A DNA stretch of 32,030 bases from positions 1 to 32,030 of the forward strand of contig JASLYQ010000027.1 in the NCBI GenBank assembly GCA_030739735.1, read 5' to 3'. Source of the DNA: Alphaproteobacteria bacterium. Lineage in GTDB: Bacteria; Pseudomonadota; Alphaproteobacteria; UBA7887. The notes beneath the pieces were generated by a model, which was not told where the DNA came from, searched no databases, and was given only the letters and a program-made list of their open reading frames with translations. The position numbers and the translations under genes were made by a program. Position 1 is the first letter of the stretch; each line of letters begins with the position of its first letter. Below are positions 1-8,274 of the stretch, piece by piece.

Positions 1-204
1 TGCGCATGGCCAGGCGTCGCACGGTTTTTAGCGTTGTTTTCGGATCGTCTCTGTCGATTGTGTTCTCGTCGTTCTGCACGCTCTATCCTCGATCGCCGAC
101 TAAGGCTAGAAAGGTGTCAGCGTGCGACGGTCCTGGCAAGGCCGTTGCTGTCCGATGGCATTCCCGCCGCGATGGTCACAAATTTCCGAATGTGAGCTAC
201 CCTT
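1..204. other. No gene supported at the left edge
   Basis: This leading stretch has one open frame from about position 6 to 215. Its product is Arg/Ser-rich and low in information, resembles no family I recognise, and overlaps the next gene in another frame. I see no ribosome-binding site, tRNA or strong hairpin. It may contain the promoter of the methyltransferase gene, but no convincing -35/-10 pair stands out. Confidence 0.5.
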
Positions 205-948
205 TTGTCCTATAGCAATGATTGGATGGCCCGGTACAGGCGTGTCTGGAATGCCAAGACCGGATTGTCCGGCTACTACCGCCAGGAAATATTTGCACGC
301 CTCCGCGGCAACTTGCGCCCTGGCCGCACGCTTGAGATCGGCGCCGGACCCGGCTTTTTCGCCGCTGATACGCCGGCCTTGTCAGGCCTCGTGGCAAGCG
401 ATCTTGCGGCGGGACCAGACACAGCTGTGGTTTGCGATGCGCACGCGCTGCCCTTCGCCGATGGCAGTATGGCCAACATCGTTGCCGTCGATACTTTGCA
501 TCACCTAGCGCGGCCCGGGGTGGTCCTGGCGGAAGCCTCGCGTGTGCTCAGGCCCGGCGGACGCTTGGCGTTGGTTGAGCCCTGGACCGGCCCGCTTGGG
601 CGCTTCGTCTATCGCTATCTGCATCACGAGAACTGTGCCGACGTGCGCGACCCCTGGAATTGGGCAGCGCCGGCCGGTAAGGACCCGATGACCGGCAATG
701 CAACGATCCCCAAGGCCGTGCTGGTCGATCGCCCAGAGCCCATGGCGAAATTCGCGACGGACCTGTCCGTTGCGACGGTGGAGCCGTTCGGCGCTCTGTC
801 CTTCATCATGACGGGCGGCTTTCGCTCCTGGGGCTTTCCCTGGCCCGCGGTTCGCGTCGGCATCGCCCTCGAGCGGCACCTACCAAAGACACTAATGTGG
901 CACCTGGCCCTGCGGGTGCATTTGCTGATTGACAAGGCCGGTGGCTGA
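205..948 (+). CDS. Class I SAM-dependent methyltransferase
   Basis: Predicted cytosolic S-adenosylmethionine-dependent methyltransferase of 247 residues; the substrate cannot be told from sequence. The N-terminal half carries the Rossmann-type motif I LEIGAGPGFF (about residues 43-52). It is followed by an acidic residue at the end of strand 2 (ASDL), CDAHALPFADGS around residues 71-82, and the post-motif stretch VLRPGGRLALVEPW, as in the Methyltransf_11 group. The C-terminal third has no recognisable motif and may form the substrate lid. The frame opens just after a stop at 193-195. The only starts are TTG at 205 and ATG at 226, and neither has a clear Shine-Dalgarno sequence, so the start is uncertain by 7 residues. 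A hairpin follows the stop codon, so the gene is probably transcribed separately from the dehydratase behind it. Confidence 0.85.
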   Translation: MSYSNDWMARYRRVWNAKTGLSGYYRQEIFARLRGNLRPGRTLEIGAGPGFFAADTPALSGLVASDLAAGPDTAVVCDAHALPFADGSMANIVAVDTLHHLARPGVVLAEASRVLRPGGRLALVEPWTGPLGRFVYRYLHHENCADVRDPWNWAAPAGKDPMTGNATIPKAVLVDRPEPMAKFATDLSVATVEPFGALSFIMTGGFRSWGFPWPAVRVGIALERHLPKTLMWHLALRVHLLIDKAGG

Positions 949-952
949 GCTC

Positions 953-998
953 GGCCAACGTGTGCTTTACGCACGCTGTCGGCCTGTTTATTACAGGC
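953..998 (+). terminator. Terminator-like hairpin with an alternative overlapping hairpin
   Basis: GGCC at 953-956 pairs with GGCC at 981-984. An inner GTGC/GCAC stem (62-65 with 71-74 of the 900s) closes a TTTAC loop, and TGTTTATT follows. This resembles a Rho-independent terminator for the methyltransferase gene. A second perfect 6-bp hairpin, GCCTGT (982-987) with ACAGGC (993-998) around a TTATT loop, uses the same 982-984 bases, so the two stems exclude each other. This could be accidental, an attenuator-like switch, or an operator ahead of the dehydratase operon. Confidence 0.45.
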
Positions 999-1049
999 GA
1001 TTAGAGTCCGTGCACACAGCATTACATCGGGAATTGGGAGCAGGTGGTC

Positions 1050-2774
1050 ATGGCAGGTAATGGCAGAAAACTACGCTCGAGCGGGTGGTTCGGCGGACAT
1101 GACATGCATGGGTTCATTCATCGCTCTTGGATGAAGAATCAGGGCTTTGCGGCTGAGAATTTCGAAGGCAGGCCGGTCATCGGTATCGCCAATTCCGCTT
1201 CCGAGGTGACCCCCTGCAATGCCCATCTCGGACGTGTCGCAGAAGCCGTTAAGCGCGGTGTCTGGAAGGCCGGCGGCTTCCCGCTCGAGTTCCCCACCAT
1301 GTCGCTCGGCGAGACAGTGATGCGGCCGACCACAATGCTGTTCCGCAATCTCATGTCGATGGATGTCGAGGAGAGCTTACGCGCCAACCCCTTCGATGCG
1401 GTGGTTCTGCTGTGCGGCTGCGACAAGACCACGCCGGCTCATATCATGGGTGCCTCCAGTGTCGACCTACCGACTATCGTGGTCACCGGTGGACCGATGT
1501 TGAACGGCAAATTCCAGGGCAAGGATATCGGCTCTGGTACCGACGTTTGGCGCTTTACCGACGAGCTGCGGGCCGGGCGCATGTCGATCGACGACTATAT
1601 GGAGGCGGAATCCTGCCTCAGCCGCTCGGCAGGGCATTGCATGACGATGGGTACGGCCTCGACCATGGCCAGCATGGCCGAGGCGCTCGGCCTGCAGCCG
1701 CCGGGTGGCGCCGCCATTCCGGCTGTCGACTCGCGGCGCTATGCGCTGGCCGAATATGCTGGCGGTCGGGCTGTGGAAATGGTTGCCGAAGATCTGACAA
1801 TCTCCAAGATCCTTACTCGCGACGCCTTCGAGAATGCCATCAAGGTCAATGCGGCGATCGGTGGTTCGACCAACGCTATCGTGCACCTGTTGGCTATTGC
1901 CGGACGCCTTGGCGTGCAATTGCGGCTCGATGATTTCGACAAGCTAATCCGCGATATTCCCTTTCTGGTCAATCTTCAGCCCTCGGGTGAATACCTGATG
2001 GAGGACTTCTATTACGCCGGCGGCCTGCCAGTGGTAATGAAGGAGCTAGGCTCGGTCTTGCACGAGGATGCGCTGACAATAACCGGCAACAGGATAGGCG
2101 AGAACGTGCGCAACGCACGCAATTACAACGAGGATGTCATCAAGACGCGCGCCGCGCCTATCAGCAACGAATCGGGCACCGCAATACTGCGTGGTAATCT
2201 CTGCCCTGACGGTGCCGTCCTCAAGCAATCGGCGGCGACGCCAGAGCTGATGCAGCATCGCGGCCGCGCCGTGGTCTTCGAGGATATCGACGACCTCAAT
2301 GCGCGCCTCGATCTGCCCGAGACCGATATTGATGAGACTTGCGTCATGGTGCTGAAGAATGCCGGCCCGCGCGGCTATCCGGGCATGCCGGAGTTGGGCA
2401 ACTTGCCGCTGCCCAAGCGCGTTCTGGAAAAGGGCATTGAAGACATGGTGCGCATCTCGGACGCGCGCATGAGCGGCACCTGCTTCGGCACCATCGTACT
2501 GCACGTGGCCCCAGAATCCGCCATCGGCGGTCCGCTCGGCCTAGTCAAGGATGGCGACATGATCGAGCTCGATGTTGAGAATCGGCGCCTGCATCTCGAT
2601 GTCTCAGACGAAGAGTTGGCCGCACGCCGCGCCGCCTGGACGGCGCCGGCAGCGCTGGCCGATCGCGGCTACACCAAGCTGTATGTGGATCACGTATTGC
2701 AAGCCGACGAGGGCGTTGATTTTGACTTCCTGCGCGGTTCAAGCGGCTCCGGCGTGCCGCGGCAGTCGCACTGA
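1050..2774 (+). CDS. Sugar-acid dehydratase, IlvD/Edd family (L-arabinonate dehydratase-like)
   Basis: Dehydrates an aldonic or related sugar acid to a 2-keto-3-deoxy acid using an Fe-S cluster and Mg2+; cytosolic, 574 residues. The whole chain follows the L-arabinonate/xylonate dehydratase branch of IlvD/Edd. The three cluster cysteines fit Cys56 (TPCNAHL), Cys124 (GCDKTTPA) and Cys197 (GHCMTMGTAST). Lys126 is in the position of the carbamylated metal ligand, and the catalytic serine lies in SDARMSGTCFG. The chain ends in -SH like sugar-acid dehydratases of this branch. True IlvD (dihydroxy-acid dehydratase) is less likely because the N-terminal pattern and the neighbours differ. ATG at 1050 is preferred over GTG at 1044 because GGGAG sits 9 bases before it. 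It is followed after 14 bases by a 2-hydroxyacid dehydrogenase, the first step of an apparent catabolic operon. The exact substrate is unknown. Confidence 0.9.
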   Translation: MAGNGRKLRSSGWFGGHDMHGFIHRSWMKNQGFAAENFEGRPVIGIANSASEVTPCNAHLGRVAEAVKRGVWKAGGFPLEFPTMSLGETVMRPTTMLFRNLMSMDVEESLRANPFDAVVLLCGCDKTTPAHIMGASSVDLPTIVVTGGPMLNGKFQGKDIGSGTDVWRFTDELRAGRMSIDDYMEAESCLSRSAGHCMTMGTASTMASMAEALGLQPPGGAAIPAVDSRRYALAEYAGGRAVEMVAEDLTISKILTRDAFENAIKVNAAIGGSTNAIVHLLAIAGRLGVQLRLDDFDKLIRDIPFLVNLQPSGEYLMEDFYYAGGLPVVMKELGSVLHEDALTITGNRIGENVRNARNYNEDVIKTRAAPISNESGTAILRGNLCPDGAVLKQSAATPELMQHRGRAVVFEDIDDLNARLDLPETDIDETCVMVLKNAGPRGYPGMPELGNLPLPKRVLEKGIEDMVRISDARMSGTCFGTIVLHVAPESAIGGPLGLVKDGDMIELDVENRRLHLDVSDEELAARRAAWTAPAALADRGYTKLYVDHVLQADEGVDFDFLRGSSGSGVPRQSH

Positions 2775-2788
2775 GAGAGCCTGGCATT

Positions 2789-3808
2789 ATGAGCGATCTG
2801 ACCATTCTCTATCCGGATGTGCTCTCGACCGACGACAATGCGGTCGAGCGGGAACTGTTGCCTGACGTCCATTTTGAGGTTTACGGGGCCCGTGCTGCTA
2901 GCGATGTGGATGACGCGGTGTGGGCCAGCGCTCAAGCCATGGTTACCGGTATCGGTATGCCGATCGATGAGCAGGTGTTCGAGAAGGCGACCAATCTCAA
3001 GGTCATCTGCCGGCTTGGTGTCGGCTATGACTTGATTGATGTGGCGTTGGCGGGCCGGCGCGGTGTCCGCGTCTGCAACGTGCCCGATTACGGTACTGCC
3101 GAGGTTGCTGACCATGCCATGGCGCTGCTGCTCGCTTTCACGCGCGGCGTGGTGTGCTACAGCGAGGCCTTGCGCGACGATCTCGAAAATGGCTGGGACT
3201 ATCGTCTGTCGCCGCTGCAGGTGCGCATGCGCGACAAGACCATGGGCATTATCGGGCTGGGGCGCATCGGTACGGCCTGTGCCCAGCGTGCCCGCGGCTT
3301 TGGCATGGATGTGCTGTTCTACGATCCCTACGTGCCCTATGGCCAGGAGATTGCGCTCGGCTTTACGCGTGCTGAGAGCTTGGCGGAACTGCTGGGTGCG
3401 GTCGATTTCACCTCCATCCACACGCCGGCGACCCCCGAGACGGAAAAGCTCATCAATACAGAGGCGGTCGCTGCCATGAAGCCGGGCCTGGTGCTGGTCA
3501 ACACCGCGCGCGGCAGCATCATCGATCTCGATGCTGCCTATCAGGGCCTGAAGTCGGGCGCTATCGGCGGTCTCGGACTCGATGTTTTCCCTGAGGAGCC
3601 TGTCCCGGCCGATCATCCCCTGATACGGGCGTGGCGTGCGCGCGAAGATTGGATTGAGGGCCGCTTTCTGGCCTCACCGCATGCAGCTTTCTACAGCCCG
3701 ACGTCCTTGCGCGAGCTGCGCGAGAAGGCGGTGATGACCTGTGTGGACTACCTGTGCAACGGCAAGCTCAGAAACTGCGTCAACGCCGAATATCTTCAGG
3801 ACGGCTAG
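2789..3808 (+). CDS. D-isomer-specific 2-hydroxyacid dehydrogenase, CtBP-like
   Basis: NAD(P)-dependent oxidoreductase of 339 residues that interconverts a 2-hydroxy acid and a 2-keto acid. The layout is the classic one: a split catalytic domain (about 1-105 and 305-339) around a Rossmann domain. GLGRIG at 156-161 binds the dinucleotide and an acidic residue follows in FYDP. The catalytic set is Arg241 (NTARGS), Glu269/270 (DVFPEEP) and His298 (SPHAAFYS). The entry motif CRLGVGYDLIDV and the C-terminal extension place it in the CtBP-like or D-3-phosphoglycerate-dehydrogenase-like group. It lies 14 bases after the sugar-acid dehydratase, so it probably reduces or oxidises an intermediate of the same pathway. 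ATG at 2789 is the natural start. The substrate is not predictable. Confidence 0.92.
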   Translation: MSDLTILYPDVLSTDDNAVERELLPDVHFEVYGARAASDVDDAVWASAQAMVTGIGMPIDEQVFEKATNLKVICRLGVGYDLIDVALAGRRGVRVCNVPDYGTAEVADHAMALLLAFTRGVVCYSEALRDDLENGWDYRLSPLQVRMRDKTMGIIGLGRIGTACAQRARGFGMDVLFYDPYVPYGQEIALGFTRAESLAELLGAVDFTSIHTPATPETEKLINTEAVAAMKPGLVLVNTARGSIIDLDAAYQGLKSGAIGGLGLDVFPEEPVPADHPLIRAWRAREDWIEGRFLASPHAAFYSPTSLRELREKAVMTCVDYLCNGKLRNCVNAEYLQDG

Positions 3809-3827
3809 TGTAGCGCAATTCTAACAG

Positions 3828-3870
3828 CTCGCTCGCCATGTTCCATAAAGTCAGGCGGCCGGCGAGCGAG
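3828..3870. repeat. Perfect 10-bp inverted repeat between two operon genes
   Basis: CTCGCTCGCC at 3828-3837 is repeated in reverse complement as GGCGAGCGAG at 3861-3870, with 23 bases between. The repeat sits 20 bases after the 2-hydroxyacid dehydrogenase stop in a 201-base gap before the isomerase gene. No T-tract follows, so a simple terminator is unlikely. It could be an mRNA-stabilising hairpin or a regulator site. The rest of the gap (3871-3998) shows nothing I can name. Confidence 0.5.
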
Positions 3871-4009
3871 AAGTCCGGGAAGATGTTCTAAATGCATCTA
3901 CGACGGCAAGCGACGTGCGCGCACGGGGCCGAGGTACAGGTGATGCAGGTGTTGCCGCAGGAGCGCCGCCTGGCGGCACGAAATTGAAACGCAAAGTAAG
4001 GAGGCACGC

Positions 4010-4621
4010 ATGGCCGAGCGCATCGAATACTTTCTGGCGCATTCCTCGCCTTGGACCTATCTCGCTGGACCGAGGTTTACAGCGCTAGTGGAGCGCAATG
4101 GCCTGGCAGTTACCTTCAAGCCTTATGATATCATGCGGGTCTTTCAGCTGAACGGCACCAAGCCGGTTGGCCAGCGGCCGAAACCGGTGCAGGCCAATCG
4201 GTTGCGTGAGTTGGGTCGCTGGCGCGCCCTCCTCGATATGACCTTGAATCTGCATCCAGCGCATTTTCCTGTCGATCCGACTCTGGCCGGACGCATAGTG
4301 ATCGCCGCGCAGGAAGCGGGCACGGTGCAGAACAAGATCATCGCGCTGTCGTTTGCATATCTGCGTGCATGCTGGGCGGAAGAGCGCGATCTGGCGGACG
4401 AGAGCACCGTCGTGCAGATTGCCGAATCTGTCGGGCTTGCGGGCGAGGATCTTCTGGCAGCGGCGCAGGGCGATGCGACAAGCACTGTTTTCGAGGCCAA
4501 TACGGAGGAGGCTATCGCTCAGGATGTTTTCGGCTCGCCAACCTGGATATACAAGGGCGAGCTGTTCTGGGGCCAGGACCGGCTCGACTTTCTCACCCGA
4601 ATGGTCGAGGACGAGGCTTGA
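4010..4621 (+). CDS. 2-hydroxychromene-2-carboxylate isomerase-like protein (DsbA/GST-kappa fold)
   Basis: Thioredoxin-fold protein of 203 residues in the HCCA isomerase/kappa-class glutathione transferase family (NahD-like). Members use glutathione to isomerise aromatic-pathway intermediates. The N-terminal YFLAHSSPWTYLAGP has the family Ser (residue 12 or 13) that activates GSH. The C-terminal half carries the family-typical FGSPTWIYKGELFWGQDRLD, including the cis-Pro region. Length is normal for the family. AAGGAGG lies 5-8 bases before the ATG at 4010, a strong ribosome site that fixes the start. Its stop overlaps the TTG start of the transporter binding protein, so it is probably co-translated with the ABC importer. 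The partner pathway is not necessarily naphthalene degradation, because no other naphthalene gene is nearby. Confidence 0.9.
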   Translation: MAERIEYFLAHSSPWTYLAGPRFTALVERNGLAVTFKPYDIMRVFQLNGTKPVGQRPKPVQANRLRELGRWRALLDMTLNLHPAHFPVDPTLAGRIVIAAQEAGTVQNKIIALSFAYLRACWAEERDLADESTVVQIAESVGLAGEDLLAAAQGDATSTVFEANTEEAIAQDVFGSPTWIYKGELFWGQDRLDFLTRMVEDEA

Positions 4622-6279
4622 GCGCTCTGGCTCGCGCATTTCTAGTGGGTGTGATGCTGGCGGCAAGCCTGCCGGCACAGGCCGCGCGCGACAGTCTGGT
4701 TATTGGCATCACCCAGTTTCCCAGCACGCTGCATCCGCACATAAACTCGATGTTGGCGAAGTCCTACGTACTCAACACCACCATGCGGCCGCTGACCACT
4801 TACGACCAGGACTGGACTTTGGTCTGCATGCTCTGCGTTGATCTGCCGACTATCGAGAATGGCATGGCCGAGCGCGAGGAGCTTGAGAACGGCGGCACCG
4901 GGGTAGCCGTGACCTACCGTATCCACCCCGACGCCACCTGGGGAGACGGCACGCCGGTCACCTCGGGTGATGCGGTCTTTACCTGGAAAGCGGGACGCAA
5001 CGAGATGGCGGGCTTTGCCGGCCTCGAAGGCTTTCGCCGCACGCTTTCTGTCGAAGTCATCGACGACAAGACCTTCGTCATGCACGGCGACCGTCTGACC
5101 TATACCTACAACGCGGCGAACGGCTTCTACCTGCTGCCCGCCCATCTCGAGGCCGAGCCTTTTGCCGAGCCGGCGGAATACCGCCATCGCACGCTCTACG
5201 ACACTGACCCGACGAACCCCGGGCTCTATTTCGGGCCTTATCGGGTAAGGGATGTGGTCTCTGGCTCGCATGTGGTGCTGGAGCCGAACCCGACTTGGTA
5301 CGGGCCGCCACCCGCTTTTAAGCGGGTGGTCATCCGTGTGATAGAGAACACTGCGGCGTTGGAGGCTAACCTGCTGTCGGGTGAGATCGACTATGTGGCG
5401 GGCGAGCTTGGCTTCTCGGTGGATCAAGCCATGTCGTTCGAGCGACGCAAGATTGCGGGGTTTGTCGTCGACTACAAGCCGGGCCTGATCTACGAGCACT
5501 TGGACGTTAATCTCGACAACCCGATACTGGCCGAGCCGACAGTACGTTTGGCACTAATTATCTCGATTGATAGGCAACTACTCAGCGAGCAACTGTTCGG
5601 CGGACATCAGCCTGTGGCCCATTCTAACATCAATCCACTCGATCGCATTTATAGCGAGACGGTGCCCAACCATGCTTACGATCGGGAGCGGGCTGCGGCG
5701 CTTCTCGATGAAGCTGGTTGGACCTCTGGCGGCGACGGCGTGCGGCGCAATGCGGCGGGTGAGAAGCTCACCTTTCCCCTCATGACCACGGCCGGCAACA
5801 AGTCGCGCGAGCTGGTGCAGCAGGTATTGCAAAGCCAATGGCGTAAGGTCGGCATTGAGGCGGTGATTCGCAACGAACCGGCGCGGGTGTTCTTCGGCGA
5901 GACCATGACCAAGCGCGCCAATCCTGGTCTTTCCATGTATGCTTGGCTGAGTGCGCCGGAGGCGGTGCCGCTGTCTACCTTGCGCTCCGACCAAATTCCG
6001 CAGGAGAGCAACGGCTGGTCGGGACAAAACTTTCCCGGCTATCGCAGCGACCGTATGAACGAGCTGATCGATGCCATAGAGATTGAGCTCGACCCGGCGG
6101 CGCGTCTGCCGATGTGGGCAGAGCTTCAGGCGCTCTACGCTAGCGATCTGCCGGCGCTGCCGCTCTATTTCCGCGCGGAGCCCTATGTACGGCCGATCTG
6201 GCTGGAGGGCTTGCGCCCGACCGGACATTTGGTCACTACGACCATGTGGATCGAGGAGTGGCGAGCCGGAGGGGAATAA
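4618..6279 (+). CDS. ABC transporter substrate-binding protein, peptide/opine/nickel type (SBP_bac_5)
   Basis: Periplasmic solute receptor of 553 residues, cluster C (DppA/OppA family), feeding the ATPases and permeases encoded next. An N-terminal signal peptide with a hydrophobic core (AFLVGVMLAASLPA) ends at AQA/ARD. After it comes the family start SLVIGITQFPSTLHPH, then WGDGTPVTSGDAVFTWK (the conserved SBP_bac_5 signature region) and, near the end, LPLYFRAEPYVRP. The mature length of about 530 is normal. I chose the TTG at 4618, which overlaps the previous TGA by three bases. It gives a complete signal peptide, whereas the ATG at 4654 would remove most of it. The ligand is unknown; this family carries peptides, opines, glycosides and metal chelates. 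The catabolic genes around it argue for an organic acid or conjugate rather than plain dipeptides. Confidence 0.92.
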   Translation: MSALARAFLVGVMLAASLPAQAARDSLVIGITQFPSTLHPHINSMLAKSYVLNTTMRPLTTYDQDWTLVCMLCVDLPTIENGMAEREELENGGTGVAVTYRIHPDATWGDGTPVTSGDAVFTWKAGRNEMAGFAGLEGFRRTLSVEVIDDKTFVMHGDRLTYTYNAANGFYLLPAHLEAEPFAEPAEYRHRTLYDTDPTNPGLYFGPYRVRDVVSGSHVVLEPNPTWYGPPPAFKRVVIRVIENTAALEANLLSGEIDYVAGELGFSVDQAMSFERRKIAGFVVDYKPGLIYEHLDVNLDNPILAEPTVRLALIISIDRQLLSEQLFGGHQPVAHSNINPLDRIYSETVPNHAYDRERAAALLDEAGWTSGGDGVRRNAAGEKLTFPLMTTAGNKSRELVQQVLQSQWRKVGIEAVIRNEPARVFFGETMTKRANPGLSMYAWLSAPEAVPLSTLRSDQIPQESNGWSGQNFPGYRSDRMNELIDAIEIELDPAARLPMWAELQALYASDLPALPLYFRAEPYVRPIWLEGLRPTGHLVTTTMWIEEWRAGGE

Positions 6280-6283
6280 TCTG

Positions 6284-7294
6284 ATGTCCGACCTGCGCGA
6301 GGCGGTACTCGGCCCTCTGCCGCCGAATGCGCCGACGCTTGACGTGCGCGATCTCTCGGTCACCTTTCCGACACGGCGCGGGCGGGTGCGGGCGGTAGTG
6401 CACGCCTCGTGGCGTATCGCCGAGGGCACCACACTTGGCGTTGTCGGTGAGAGCGGCTGCGGCAAGAGCGTCGCCGCGCTCGCCGTGCTGGGTTTGATTG
6501 ACCCGCCGGGGCGCATCGATAGTGGTCACATCGCGCTGCGTGGCACCGACCTGCGCCGCCTCTCCGAGGCCACGATGCGGCGCGTGCGCGGCAAGCAGGT
6601 GGCTATGATCTTCCAGGAGCCGATGACCGCGCTCAACCCCGTGCTGAGCGTCGGCGAGCAGGTCGCGGAGGTGCTGATTCTGCATGAAAGCCTGCCGCGC
6701 GCCGCGGCCTGGCGTAGCGCAGTCGATCTGCTGGATCAGGTCGGCATTCCCCTGCCCATGAAGCGGGCAAGGGAATATCCCCACCATCTCTCGGGTGGTA
6801 TGCGCCAGCGCGTCATGGTGGCGATGGCGCTTGCCGGCCAGCCCTCCCTGCTGATCGCCGACGAGCCCACCACGGCGCTCGACGTTACCGTGCAGGCACA
6901 AATTCTCGAGCTCATGCTGTCGCTGCAGGAGGCGCACGGTATGGCCATCCAGTTCATCAGCCACGATCTCGGCGTGGTCGCGGAGATCGCCGACGAGGTG
7001 CTGGTGATGTATGCTGGGCGCGTGGTAGAACGCGCACCCGCCAACCAGCTCTTTTCCGATCCGCGCCATCCTTACACCCAGGGCCTGTTGGAGACGCGCC
7101 CGAGCATCGGCGAGCGCCGGGAGCACCTACCAGCGATCCGCGGCAGCGTTCCCGATCCCATCTCCTTGCCCTCGGGCTGTGCCTTTCGCGATCGCTGCCC
7201 GCGCGCCACCGGCGCTTGCCTCGACCGGGTGCCGCGGATAGTGAGCGTCGGAGAGGGGCACGACGCGGCCTGCGTCGTGGCCGAGATGCCATGA
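6284..7294 (+). CDS. ABC transporter ATP-binding protein, DppD-like
   Basis: First of two ATPases of the oligopeptide-type importer, 336 residues, cytosolic face of the membrane. Walker A is GESGCGKS (55-62) and the Q-loop lies in [11 protein letters not shown]. The signature is LSGGMRQR, Walker B is [12 protein letters not shown] and the H-loop is FISHDLG. The C-terminal oligopeptide/dipeptide extension contains PYTQGLL and a cysteine cluster ([16 protein letters not shown]) typical of DppD/OppD proteins, some of which bind an Fe-S cluster there. GGAGGGG lies 9 bases before ATG 6284, four bases after the binding-protein stop. The stop overlaps the next ATPase start (ATGA), which indicates translational coupling. 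Confidence 0.95.
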   Translation: MSDLREAVLGPLPPNAPTLDVRDLSVTFPTRRGRVRAVVHASWRIAEGTTLGVVGESGCGKSVAALAVLGLIDPPGRIDSGHIALRGTDLRRLSEATMRRVRGKQVAMIFQEPMTALNPVLSVGEQVAEVLILHESLPRAAAWRSAVDLLDQVGIPLPMKRAREYPHHLSGGMRQRVMVAMALAGQPSLLIADEPTTALDVTVQAQILELMLSLQEAHGMAIQFISHDLGVVAEIADEVLVMYAGRVVERAPANQLFSDPRHPYTQGLLETRPSIGERREHLPAIRGSVPDPISLPSGCAFRDRCPRATGACLDRVPRIVSVGEGHDAACVVAEMP

Positions 7295-8274
7295 GCGAGT
7301 CGCTGCTCGAGGCCCGCAACCTAGTCAAGCATTTCCGGGTCGCCGGCGAGGGCGTGCTGTGGCGTGAGCGTCTGGCTTTGCACGCTGTCGATGGCGTGGA
7401 CCTCGCCATCACACGCGGTGAGACCGTCGCCGTGATTGGTGAGAGCGGCTGCGGCAAGACTACGCTTGCACGCGTGCTTGCGGGGCTCTATCCGGCGAGC
7501 GCCGGCAGCGTGCAATTTGCTGGGGTTGAGCTTGAGCGGCTTGGTCGGGATGCCATGCGCCGCTTTCGCCGCGCTGTGCAGATGATCTTTCAGGATCCCT
7601 TCGCATCGCTCGATCCGCGCATGACGGCTGGCGGCATCATCGGCGAGCCGTTCGCCATTCACAGCCTCGGCAATCGTGGCGAGCGCCGCGATTGGGTCAG
7701 CGAGCTGCTTGAGGCCGTCGGGCTGTCGGCGCAGGACCGCGAACGTTTTCCGCATGAATTTTCGGGTGGCCAGCGCCAGCGCATCGGTATCGCTCGCGCG
7801 CTGGCGCTGGCACCGGAATTGTTGATCGCCGACGAGCCGGTGTCAGCTCTCGATGTCTCGATCCAGAGCCAAATACTCAACCTGTTGCACGATCTCATCG
7901 GCGACCGCGGGCTCGCCATGCTGTTTATCACCCACGACTTGGCGGTAGTCGACTTCATCGCCGACCGGGTGGCGGTGATGTATCTCGGTGTTATCGTGGA
8001 GAGCGGCCCGTGTACGTCGGTTCTCGATACCCCGCGCCATCCCTACACTCAGGCCCTGCGTGCTGCCGTGCCCGAGGTGGGGAGGGGCAAGCGCCATCAG
8101 GGCACCGCCTTGGCTGGCGAGGTGCCGAGCCCGCTGGCGCCACCGTCGGGCTGTCGTTTCCACACGCGCTGCCCTCTGGCCAGGGATATCTGCCGCAGTG
8201 AGGTGCCTCTGCTGAAACCGATCGGTGACAGTGGCCATGCTGTCGCTTGCCATATCACAGCGGACGGCGCATGA
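7291..8274 (+). CDS. ABC transporter ATP-binding protein, DppF-like
   Basis: Second ATPase of the importer, 327 residues, expected to pair with the DppD-like subunit. Walker A is GESGCGKT (50-57) and the Q-loop lies in MIFQDPFASLDPRM, a stretch characteristic of DppF/OppF. The signature is FSGGQRQR, Walker B is LLIADEPVSALD and the H-loop is FITHDL. The C-terminal oligopeptide domain has HPYTQAL and a CRFHTRCPLARDIC cysteine cluster. The start ATG at 7291 overlaps the previous stop as ATGA, and its own stop overlaps the permease start in the same way. Confidence 0.95.
   Translation: MSESLLEARNLVKHFRVAGEGVLWRERLALHAVDGVDLAITRGETVAVIGESGCGKTTLARVLAGLYPASAGSVQFAGVELERLGRDAMRRFRRAVQMIFQDPFASLDPRMTAGGIIGEPFAIHSLGNRGERRDWVSELLEAVGLSAQDRERFPHEFSGGQRQRIGIARALALAPELLIADEPVSALDVSIQSQILNLLHDLIGDRGLAMLFITHDLAVVDFIADRVAVMYLGVIVESGPCTSVLDTPRHPYTQALRAAVPEVGRGKRHQGTALAGEVPSPLAPPSGCRFHTRCPLARDICRSEVPLLKPIGDSGHAVACHITADGA

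Noticed and set aside
6-215. 69-codon frame at the left edge
   Set aside because: Low-information Arg/Ser-rich product, no ribosome site, and overlap with the methyltransferase start in another frame.
1050-2774. Classical IlvD (branched-chain amino acid synthesis)
   Set aside because: The cysteine spacing, the C-terminal -SH ending and the catabolic/transport neighbours fit the sugar-acid dehydratase branch better.
2690-3616. Long minus-strand frame opposite the 2-hydroxyacid dehydrogenase gene
   Set aside because: It is the mirror of a well-supported gene in GC-rich DNA. Its product is His/Arg/Gln-rich with no family motifs.
5578-6516. Long minus-strand frame opposite the binding-protein and first ATPase genes
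   Set aside because: It crosses two clear plus-strand genes and has no recognisable motif; a composition shadow.
6236-7126. 296-codon minus-strand frame opposite the first ATPase gene
   Set aside because: Antisense shadow of a gene with intact Walker motifs; product has no motifs.
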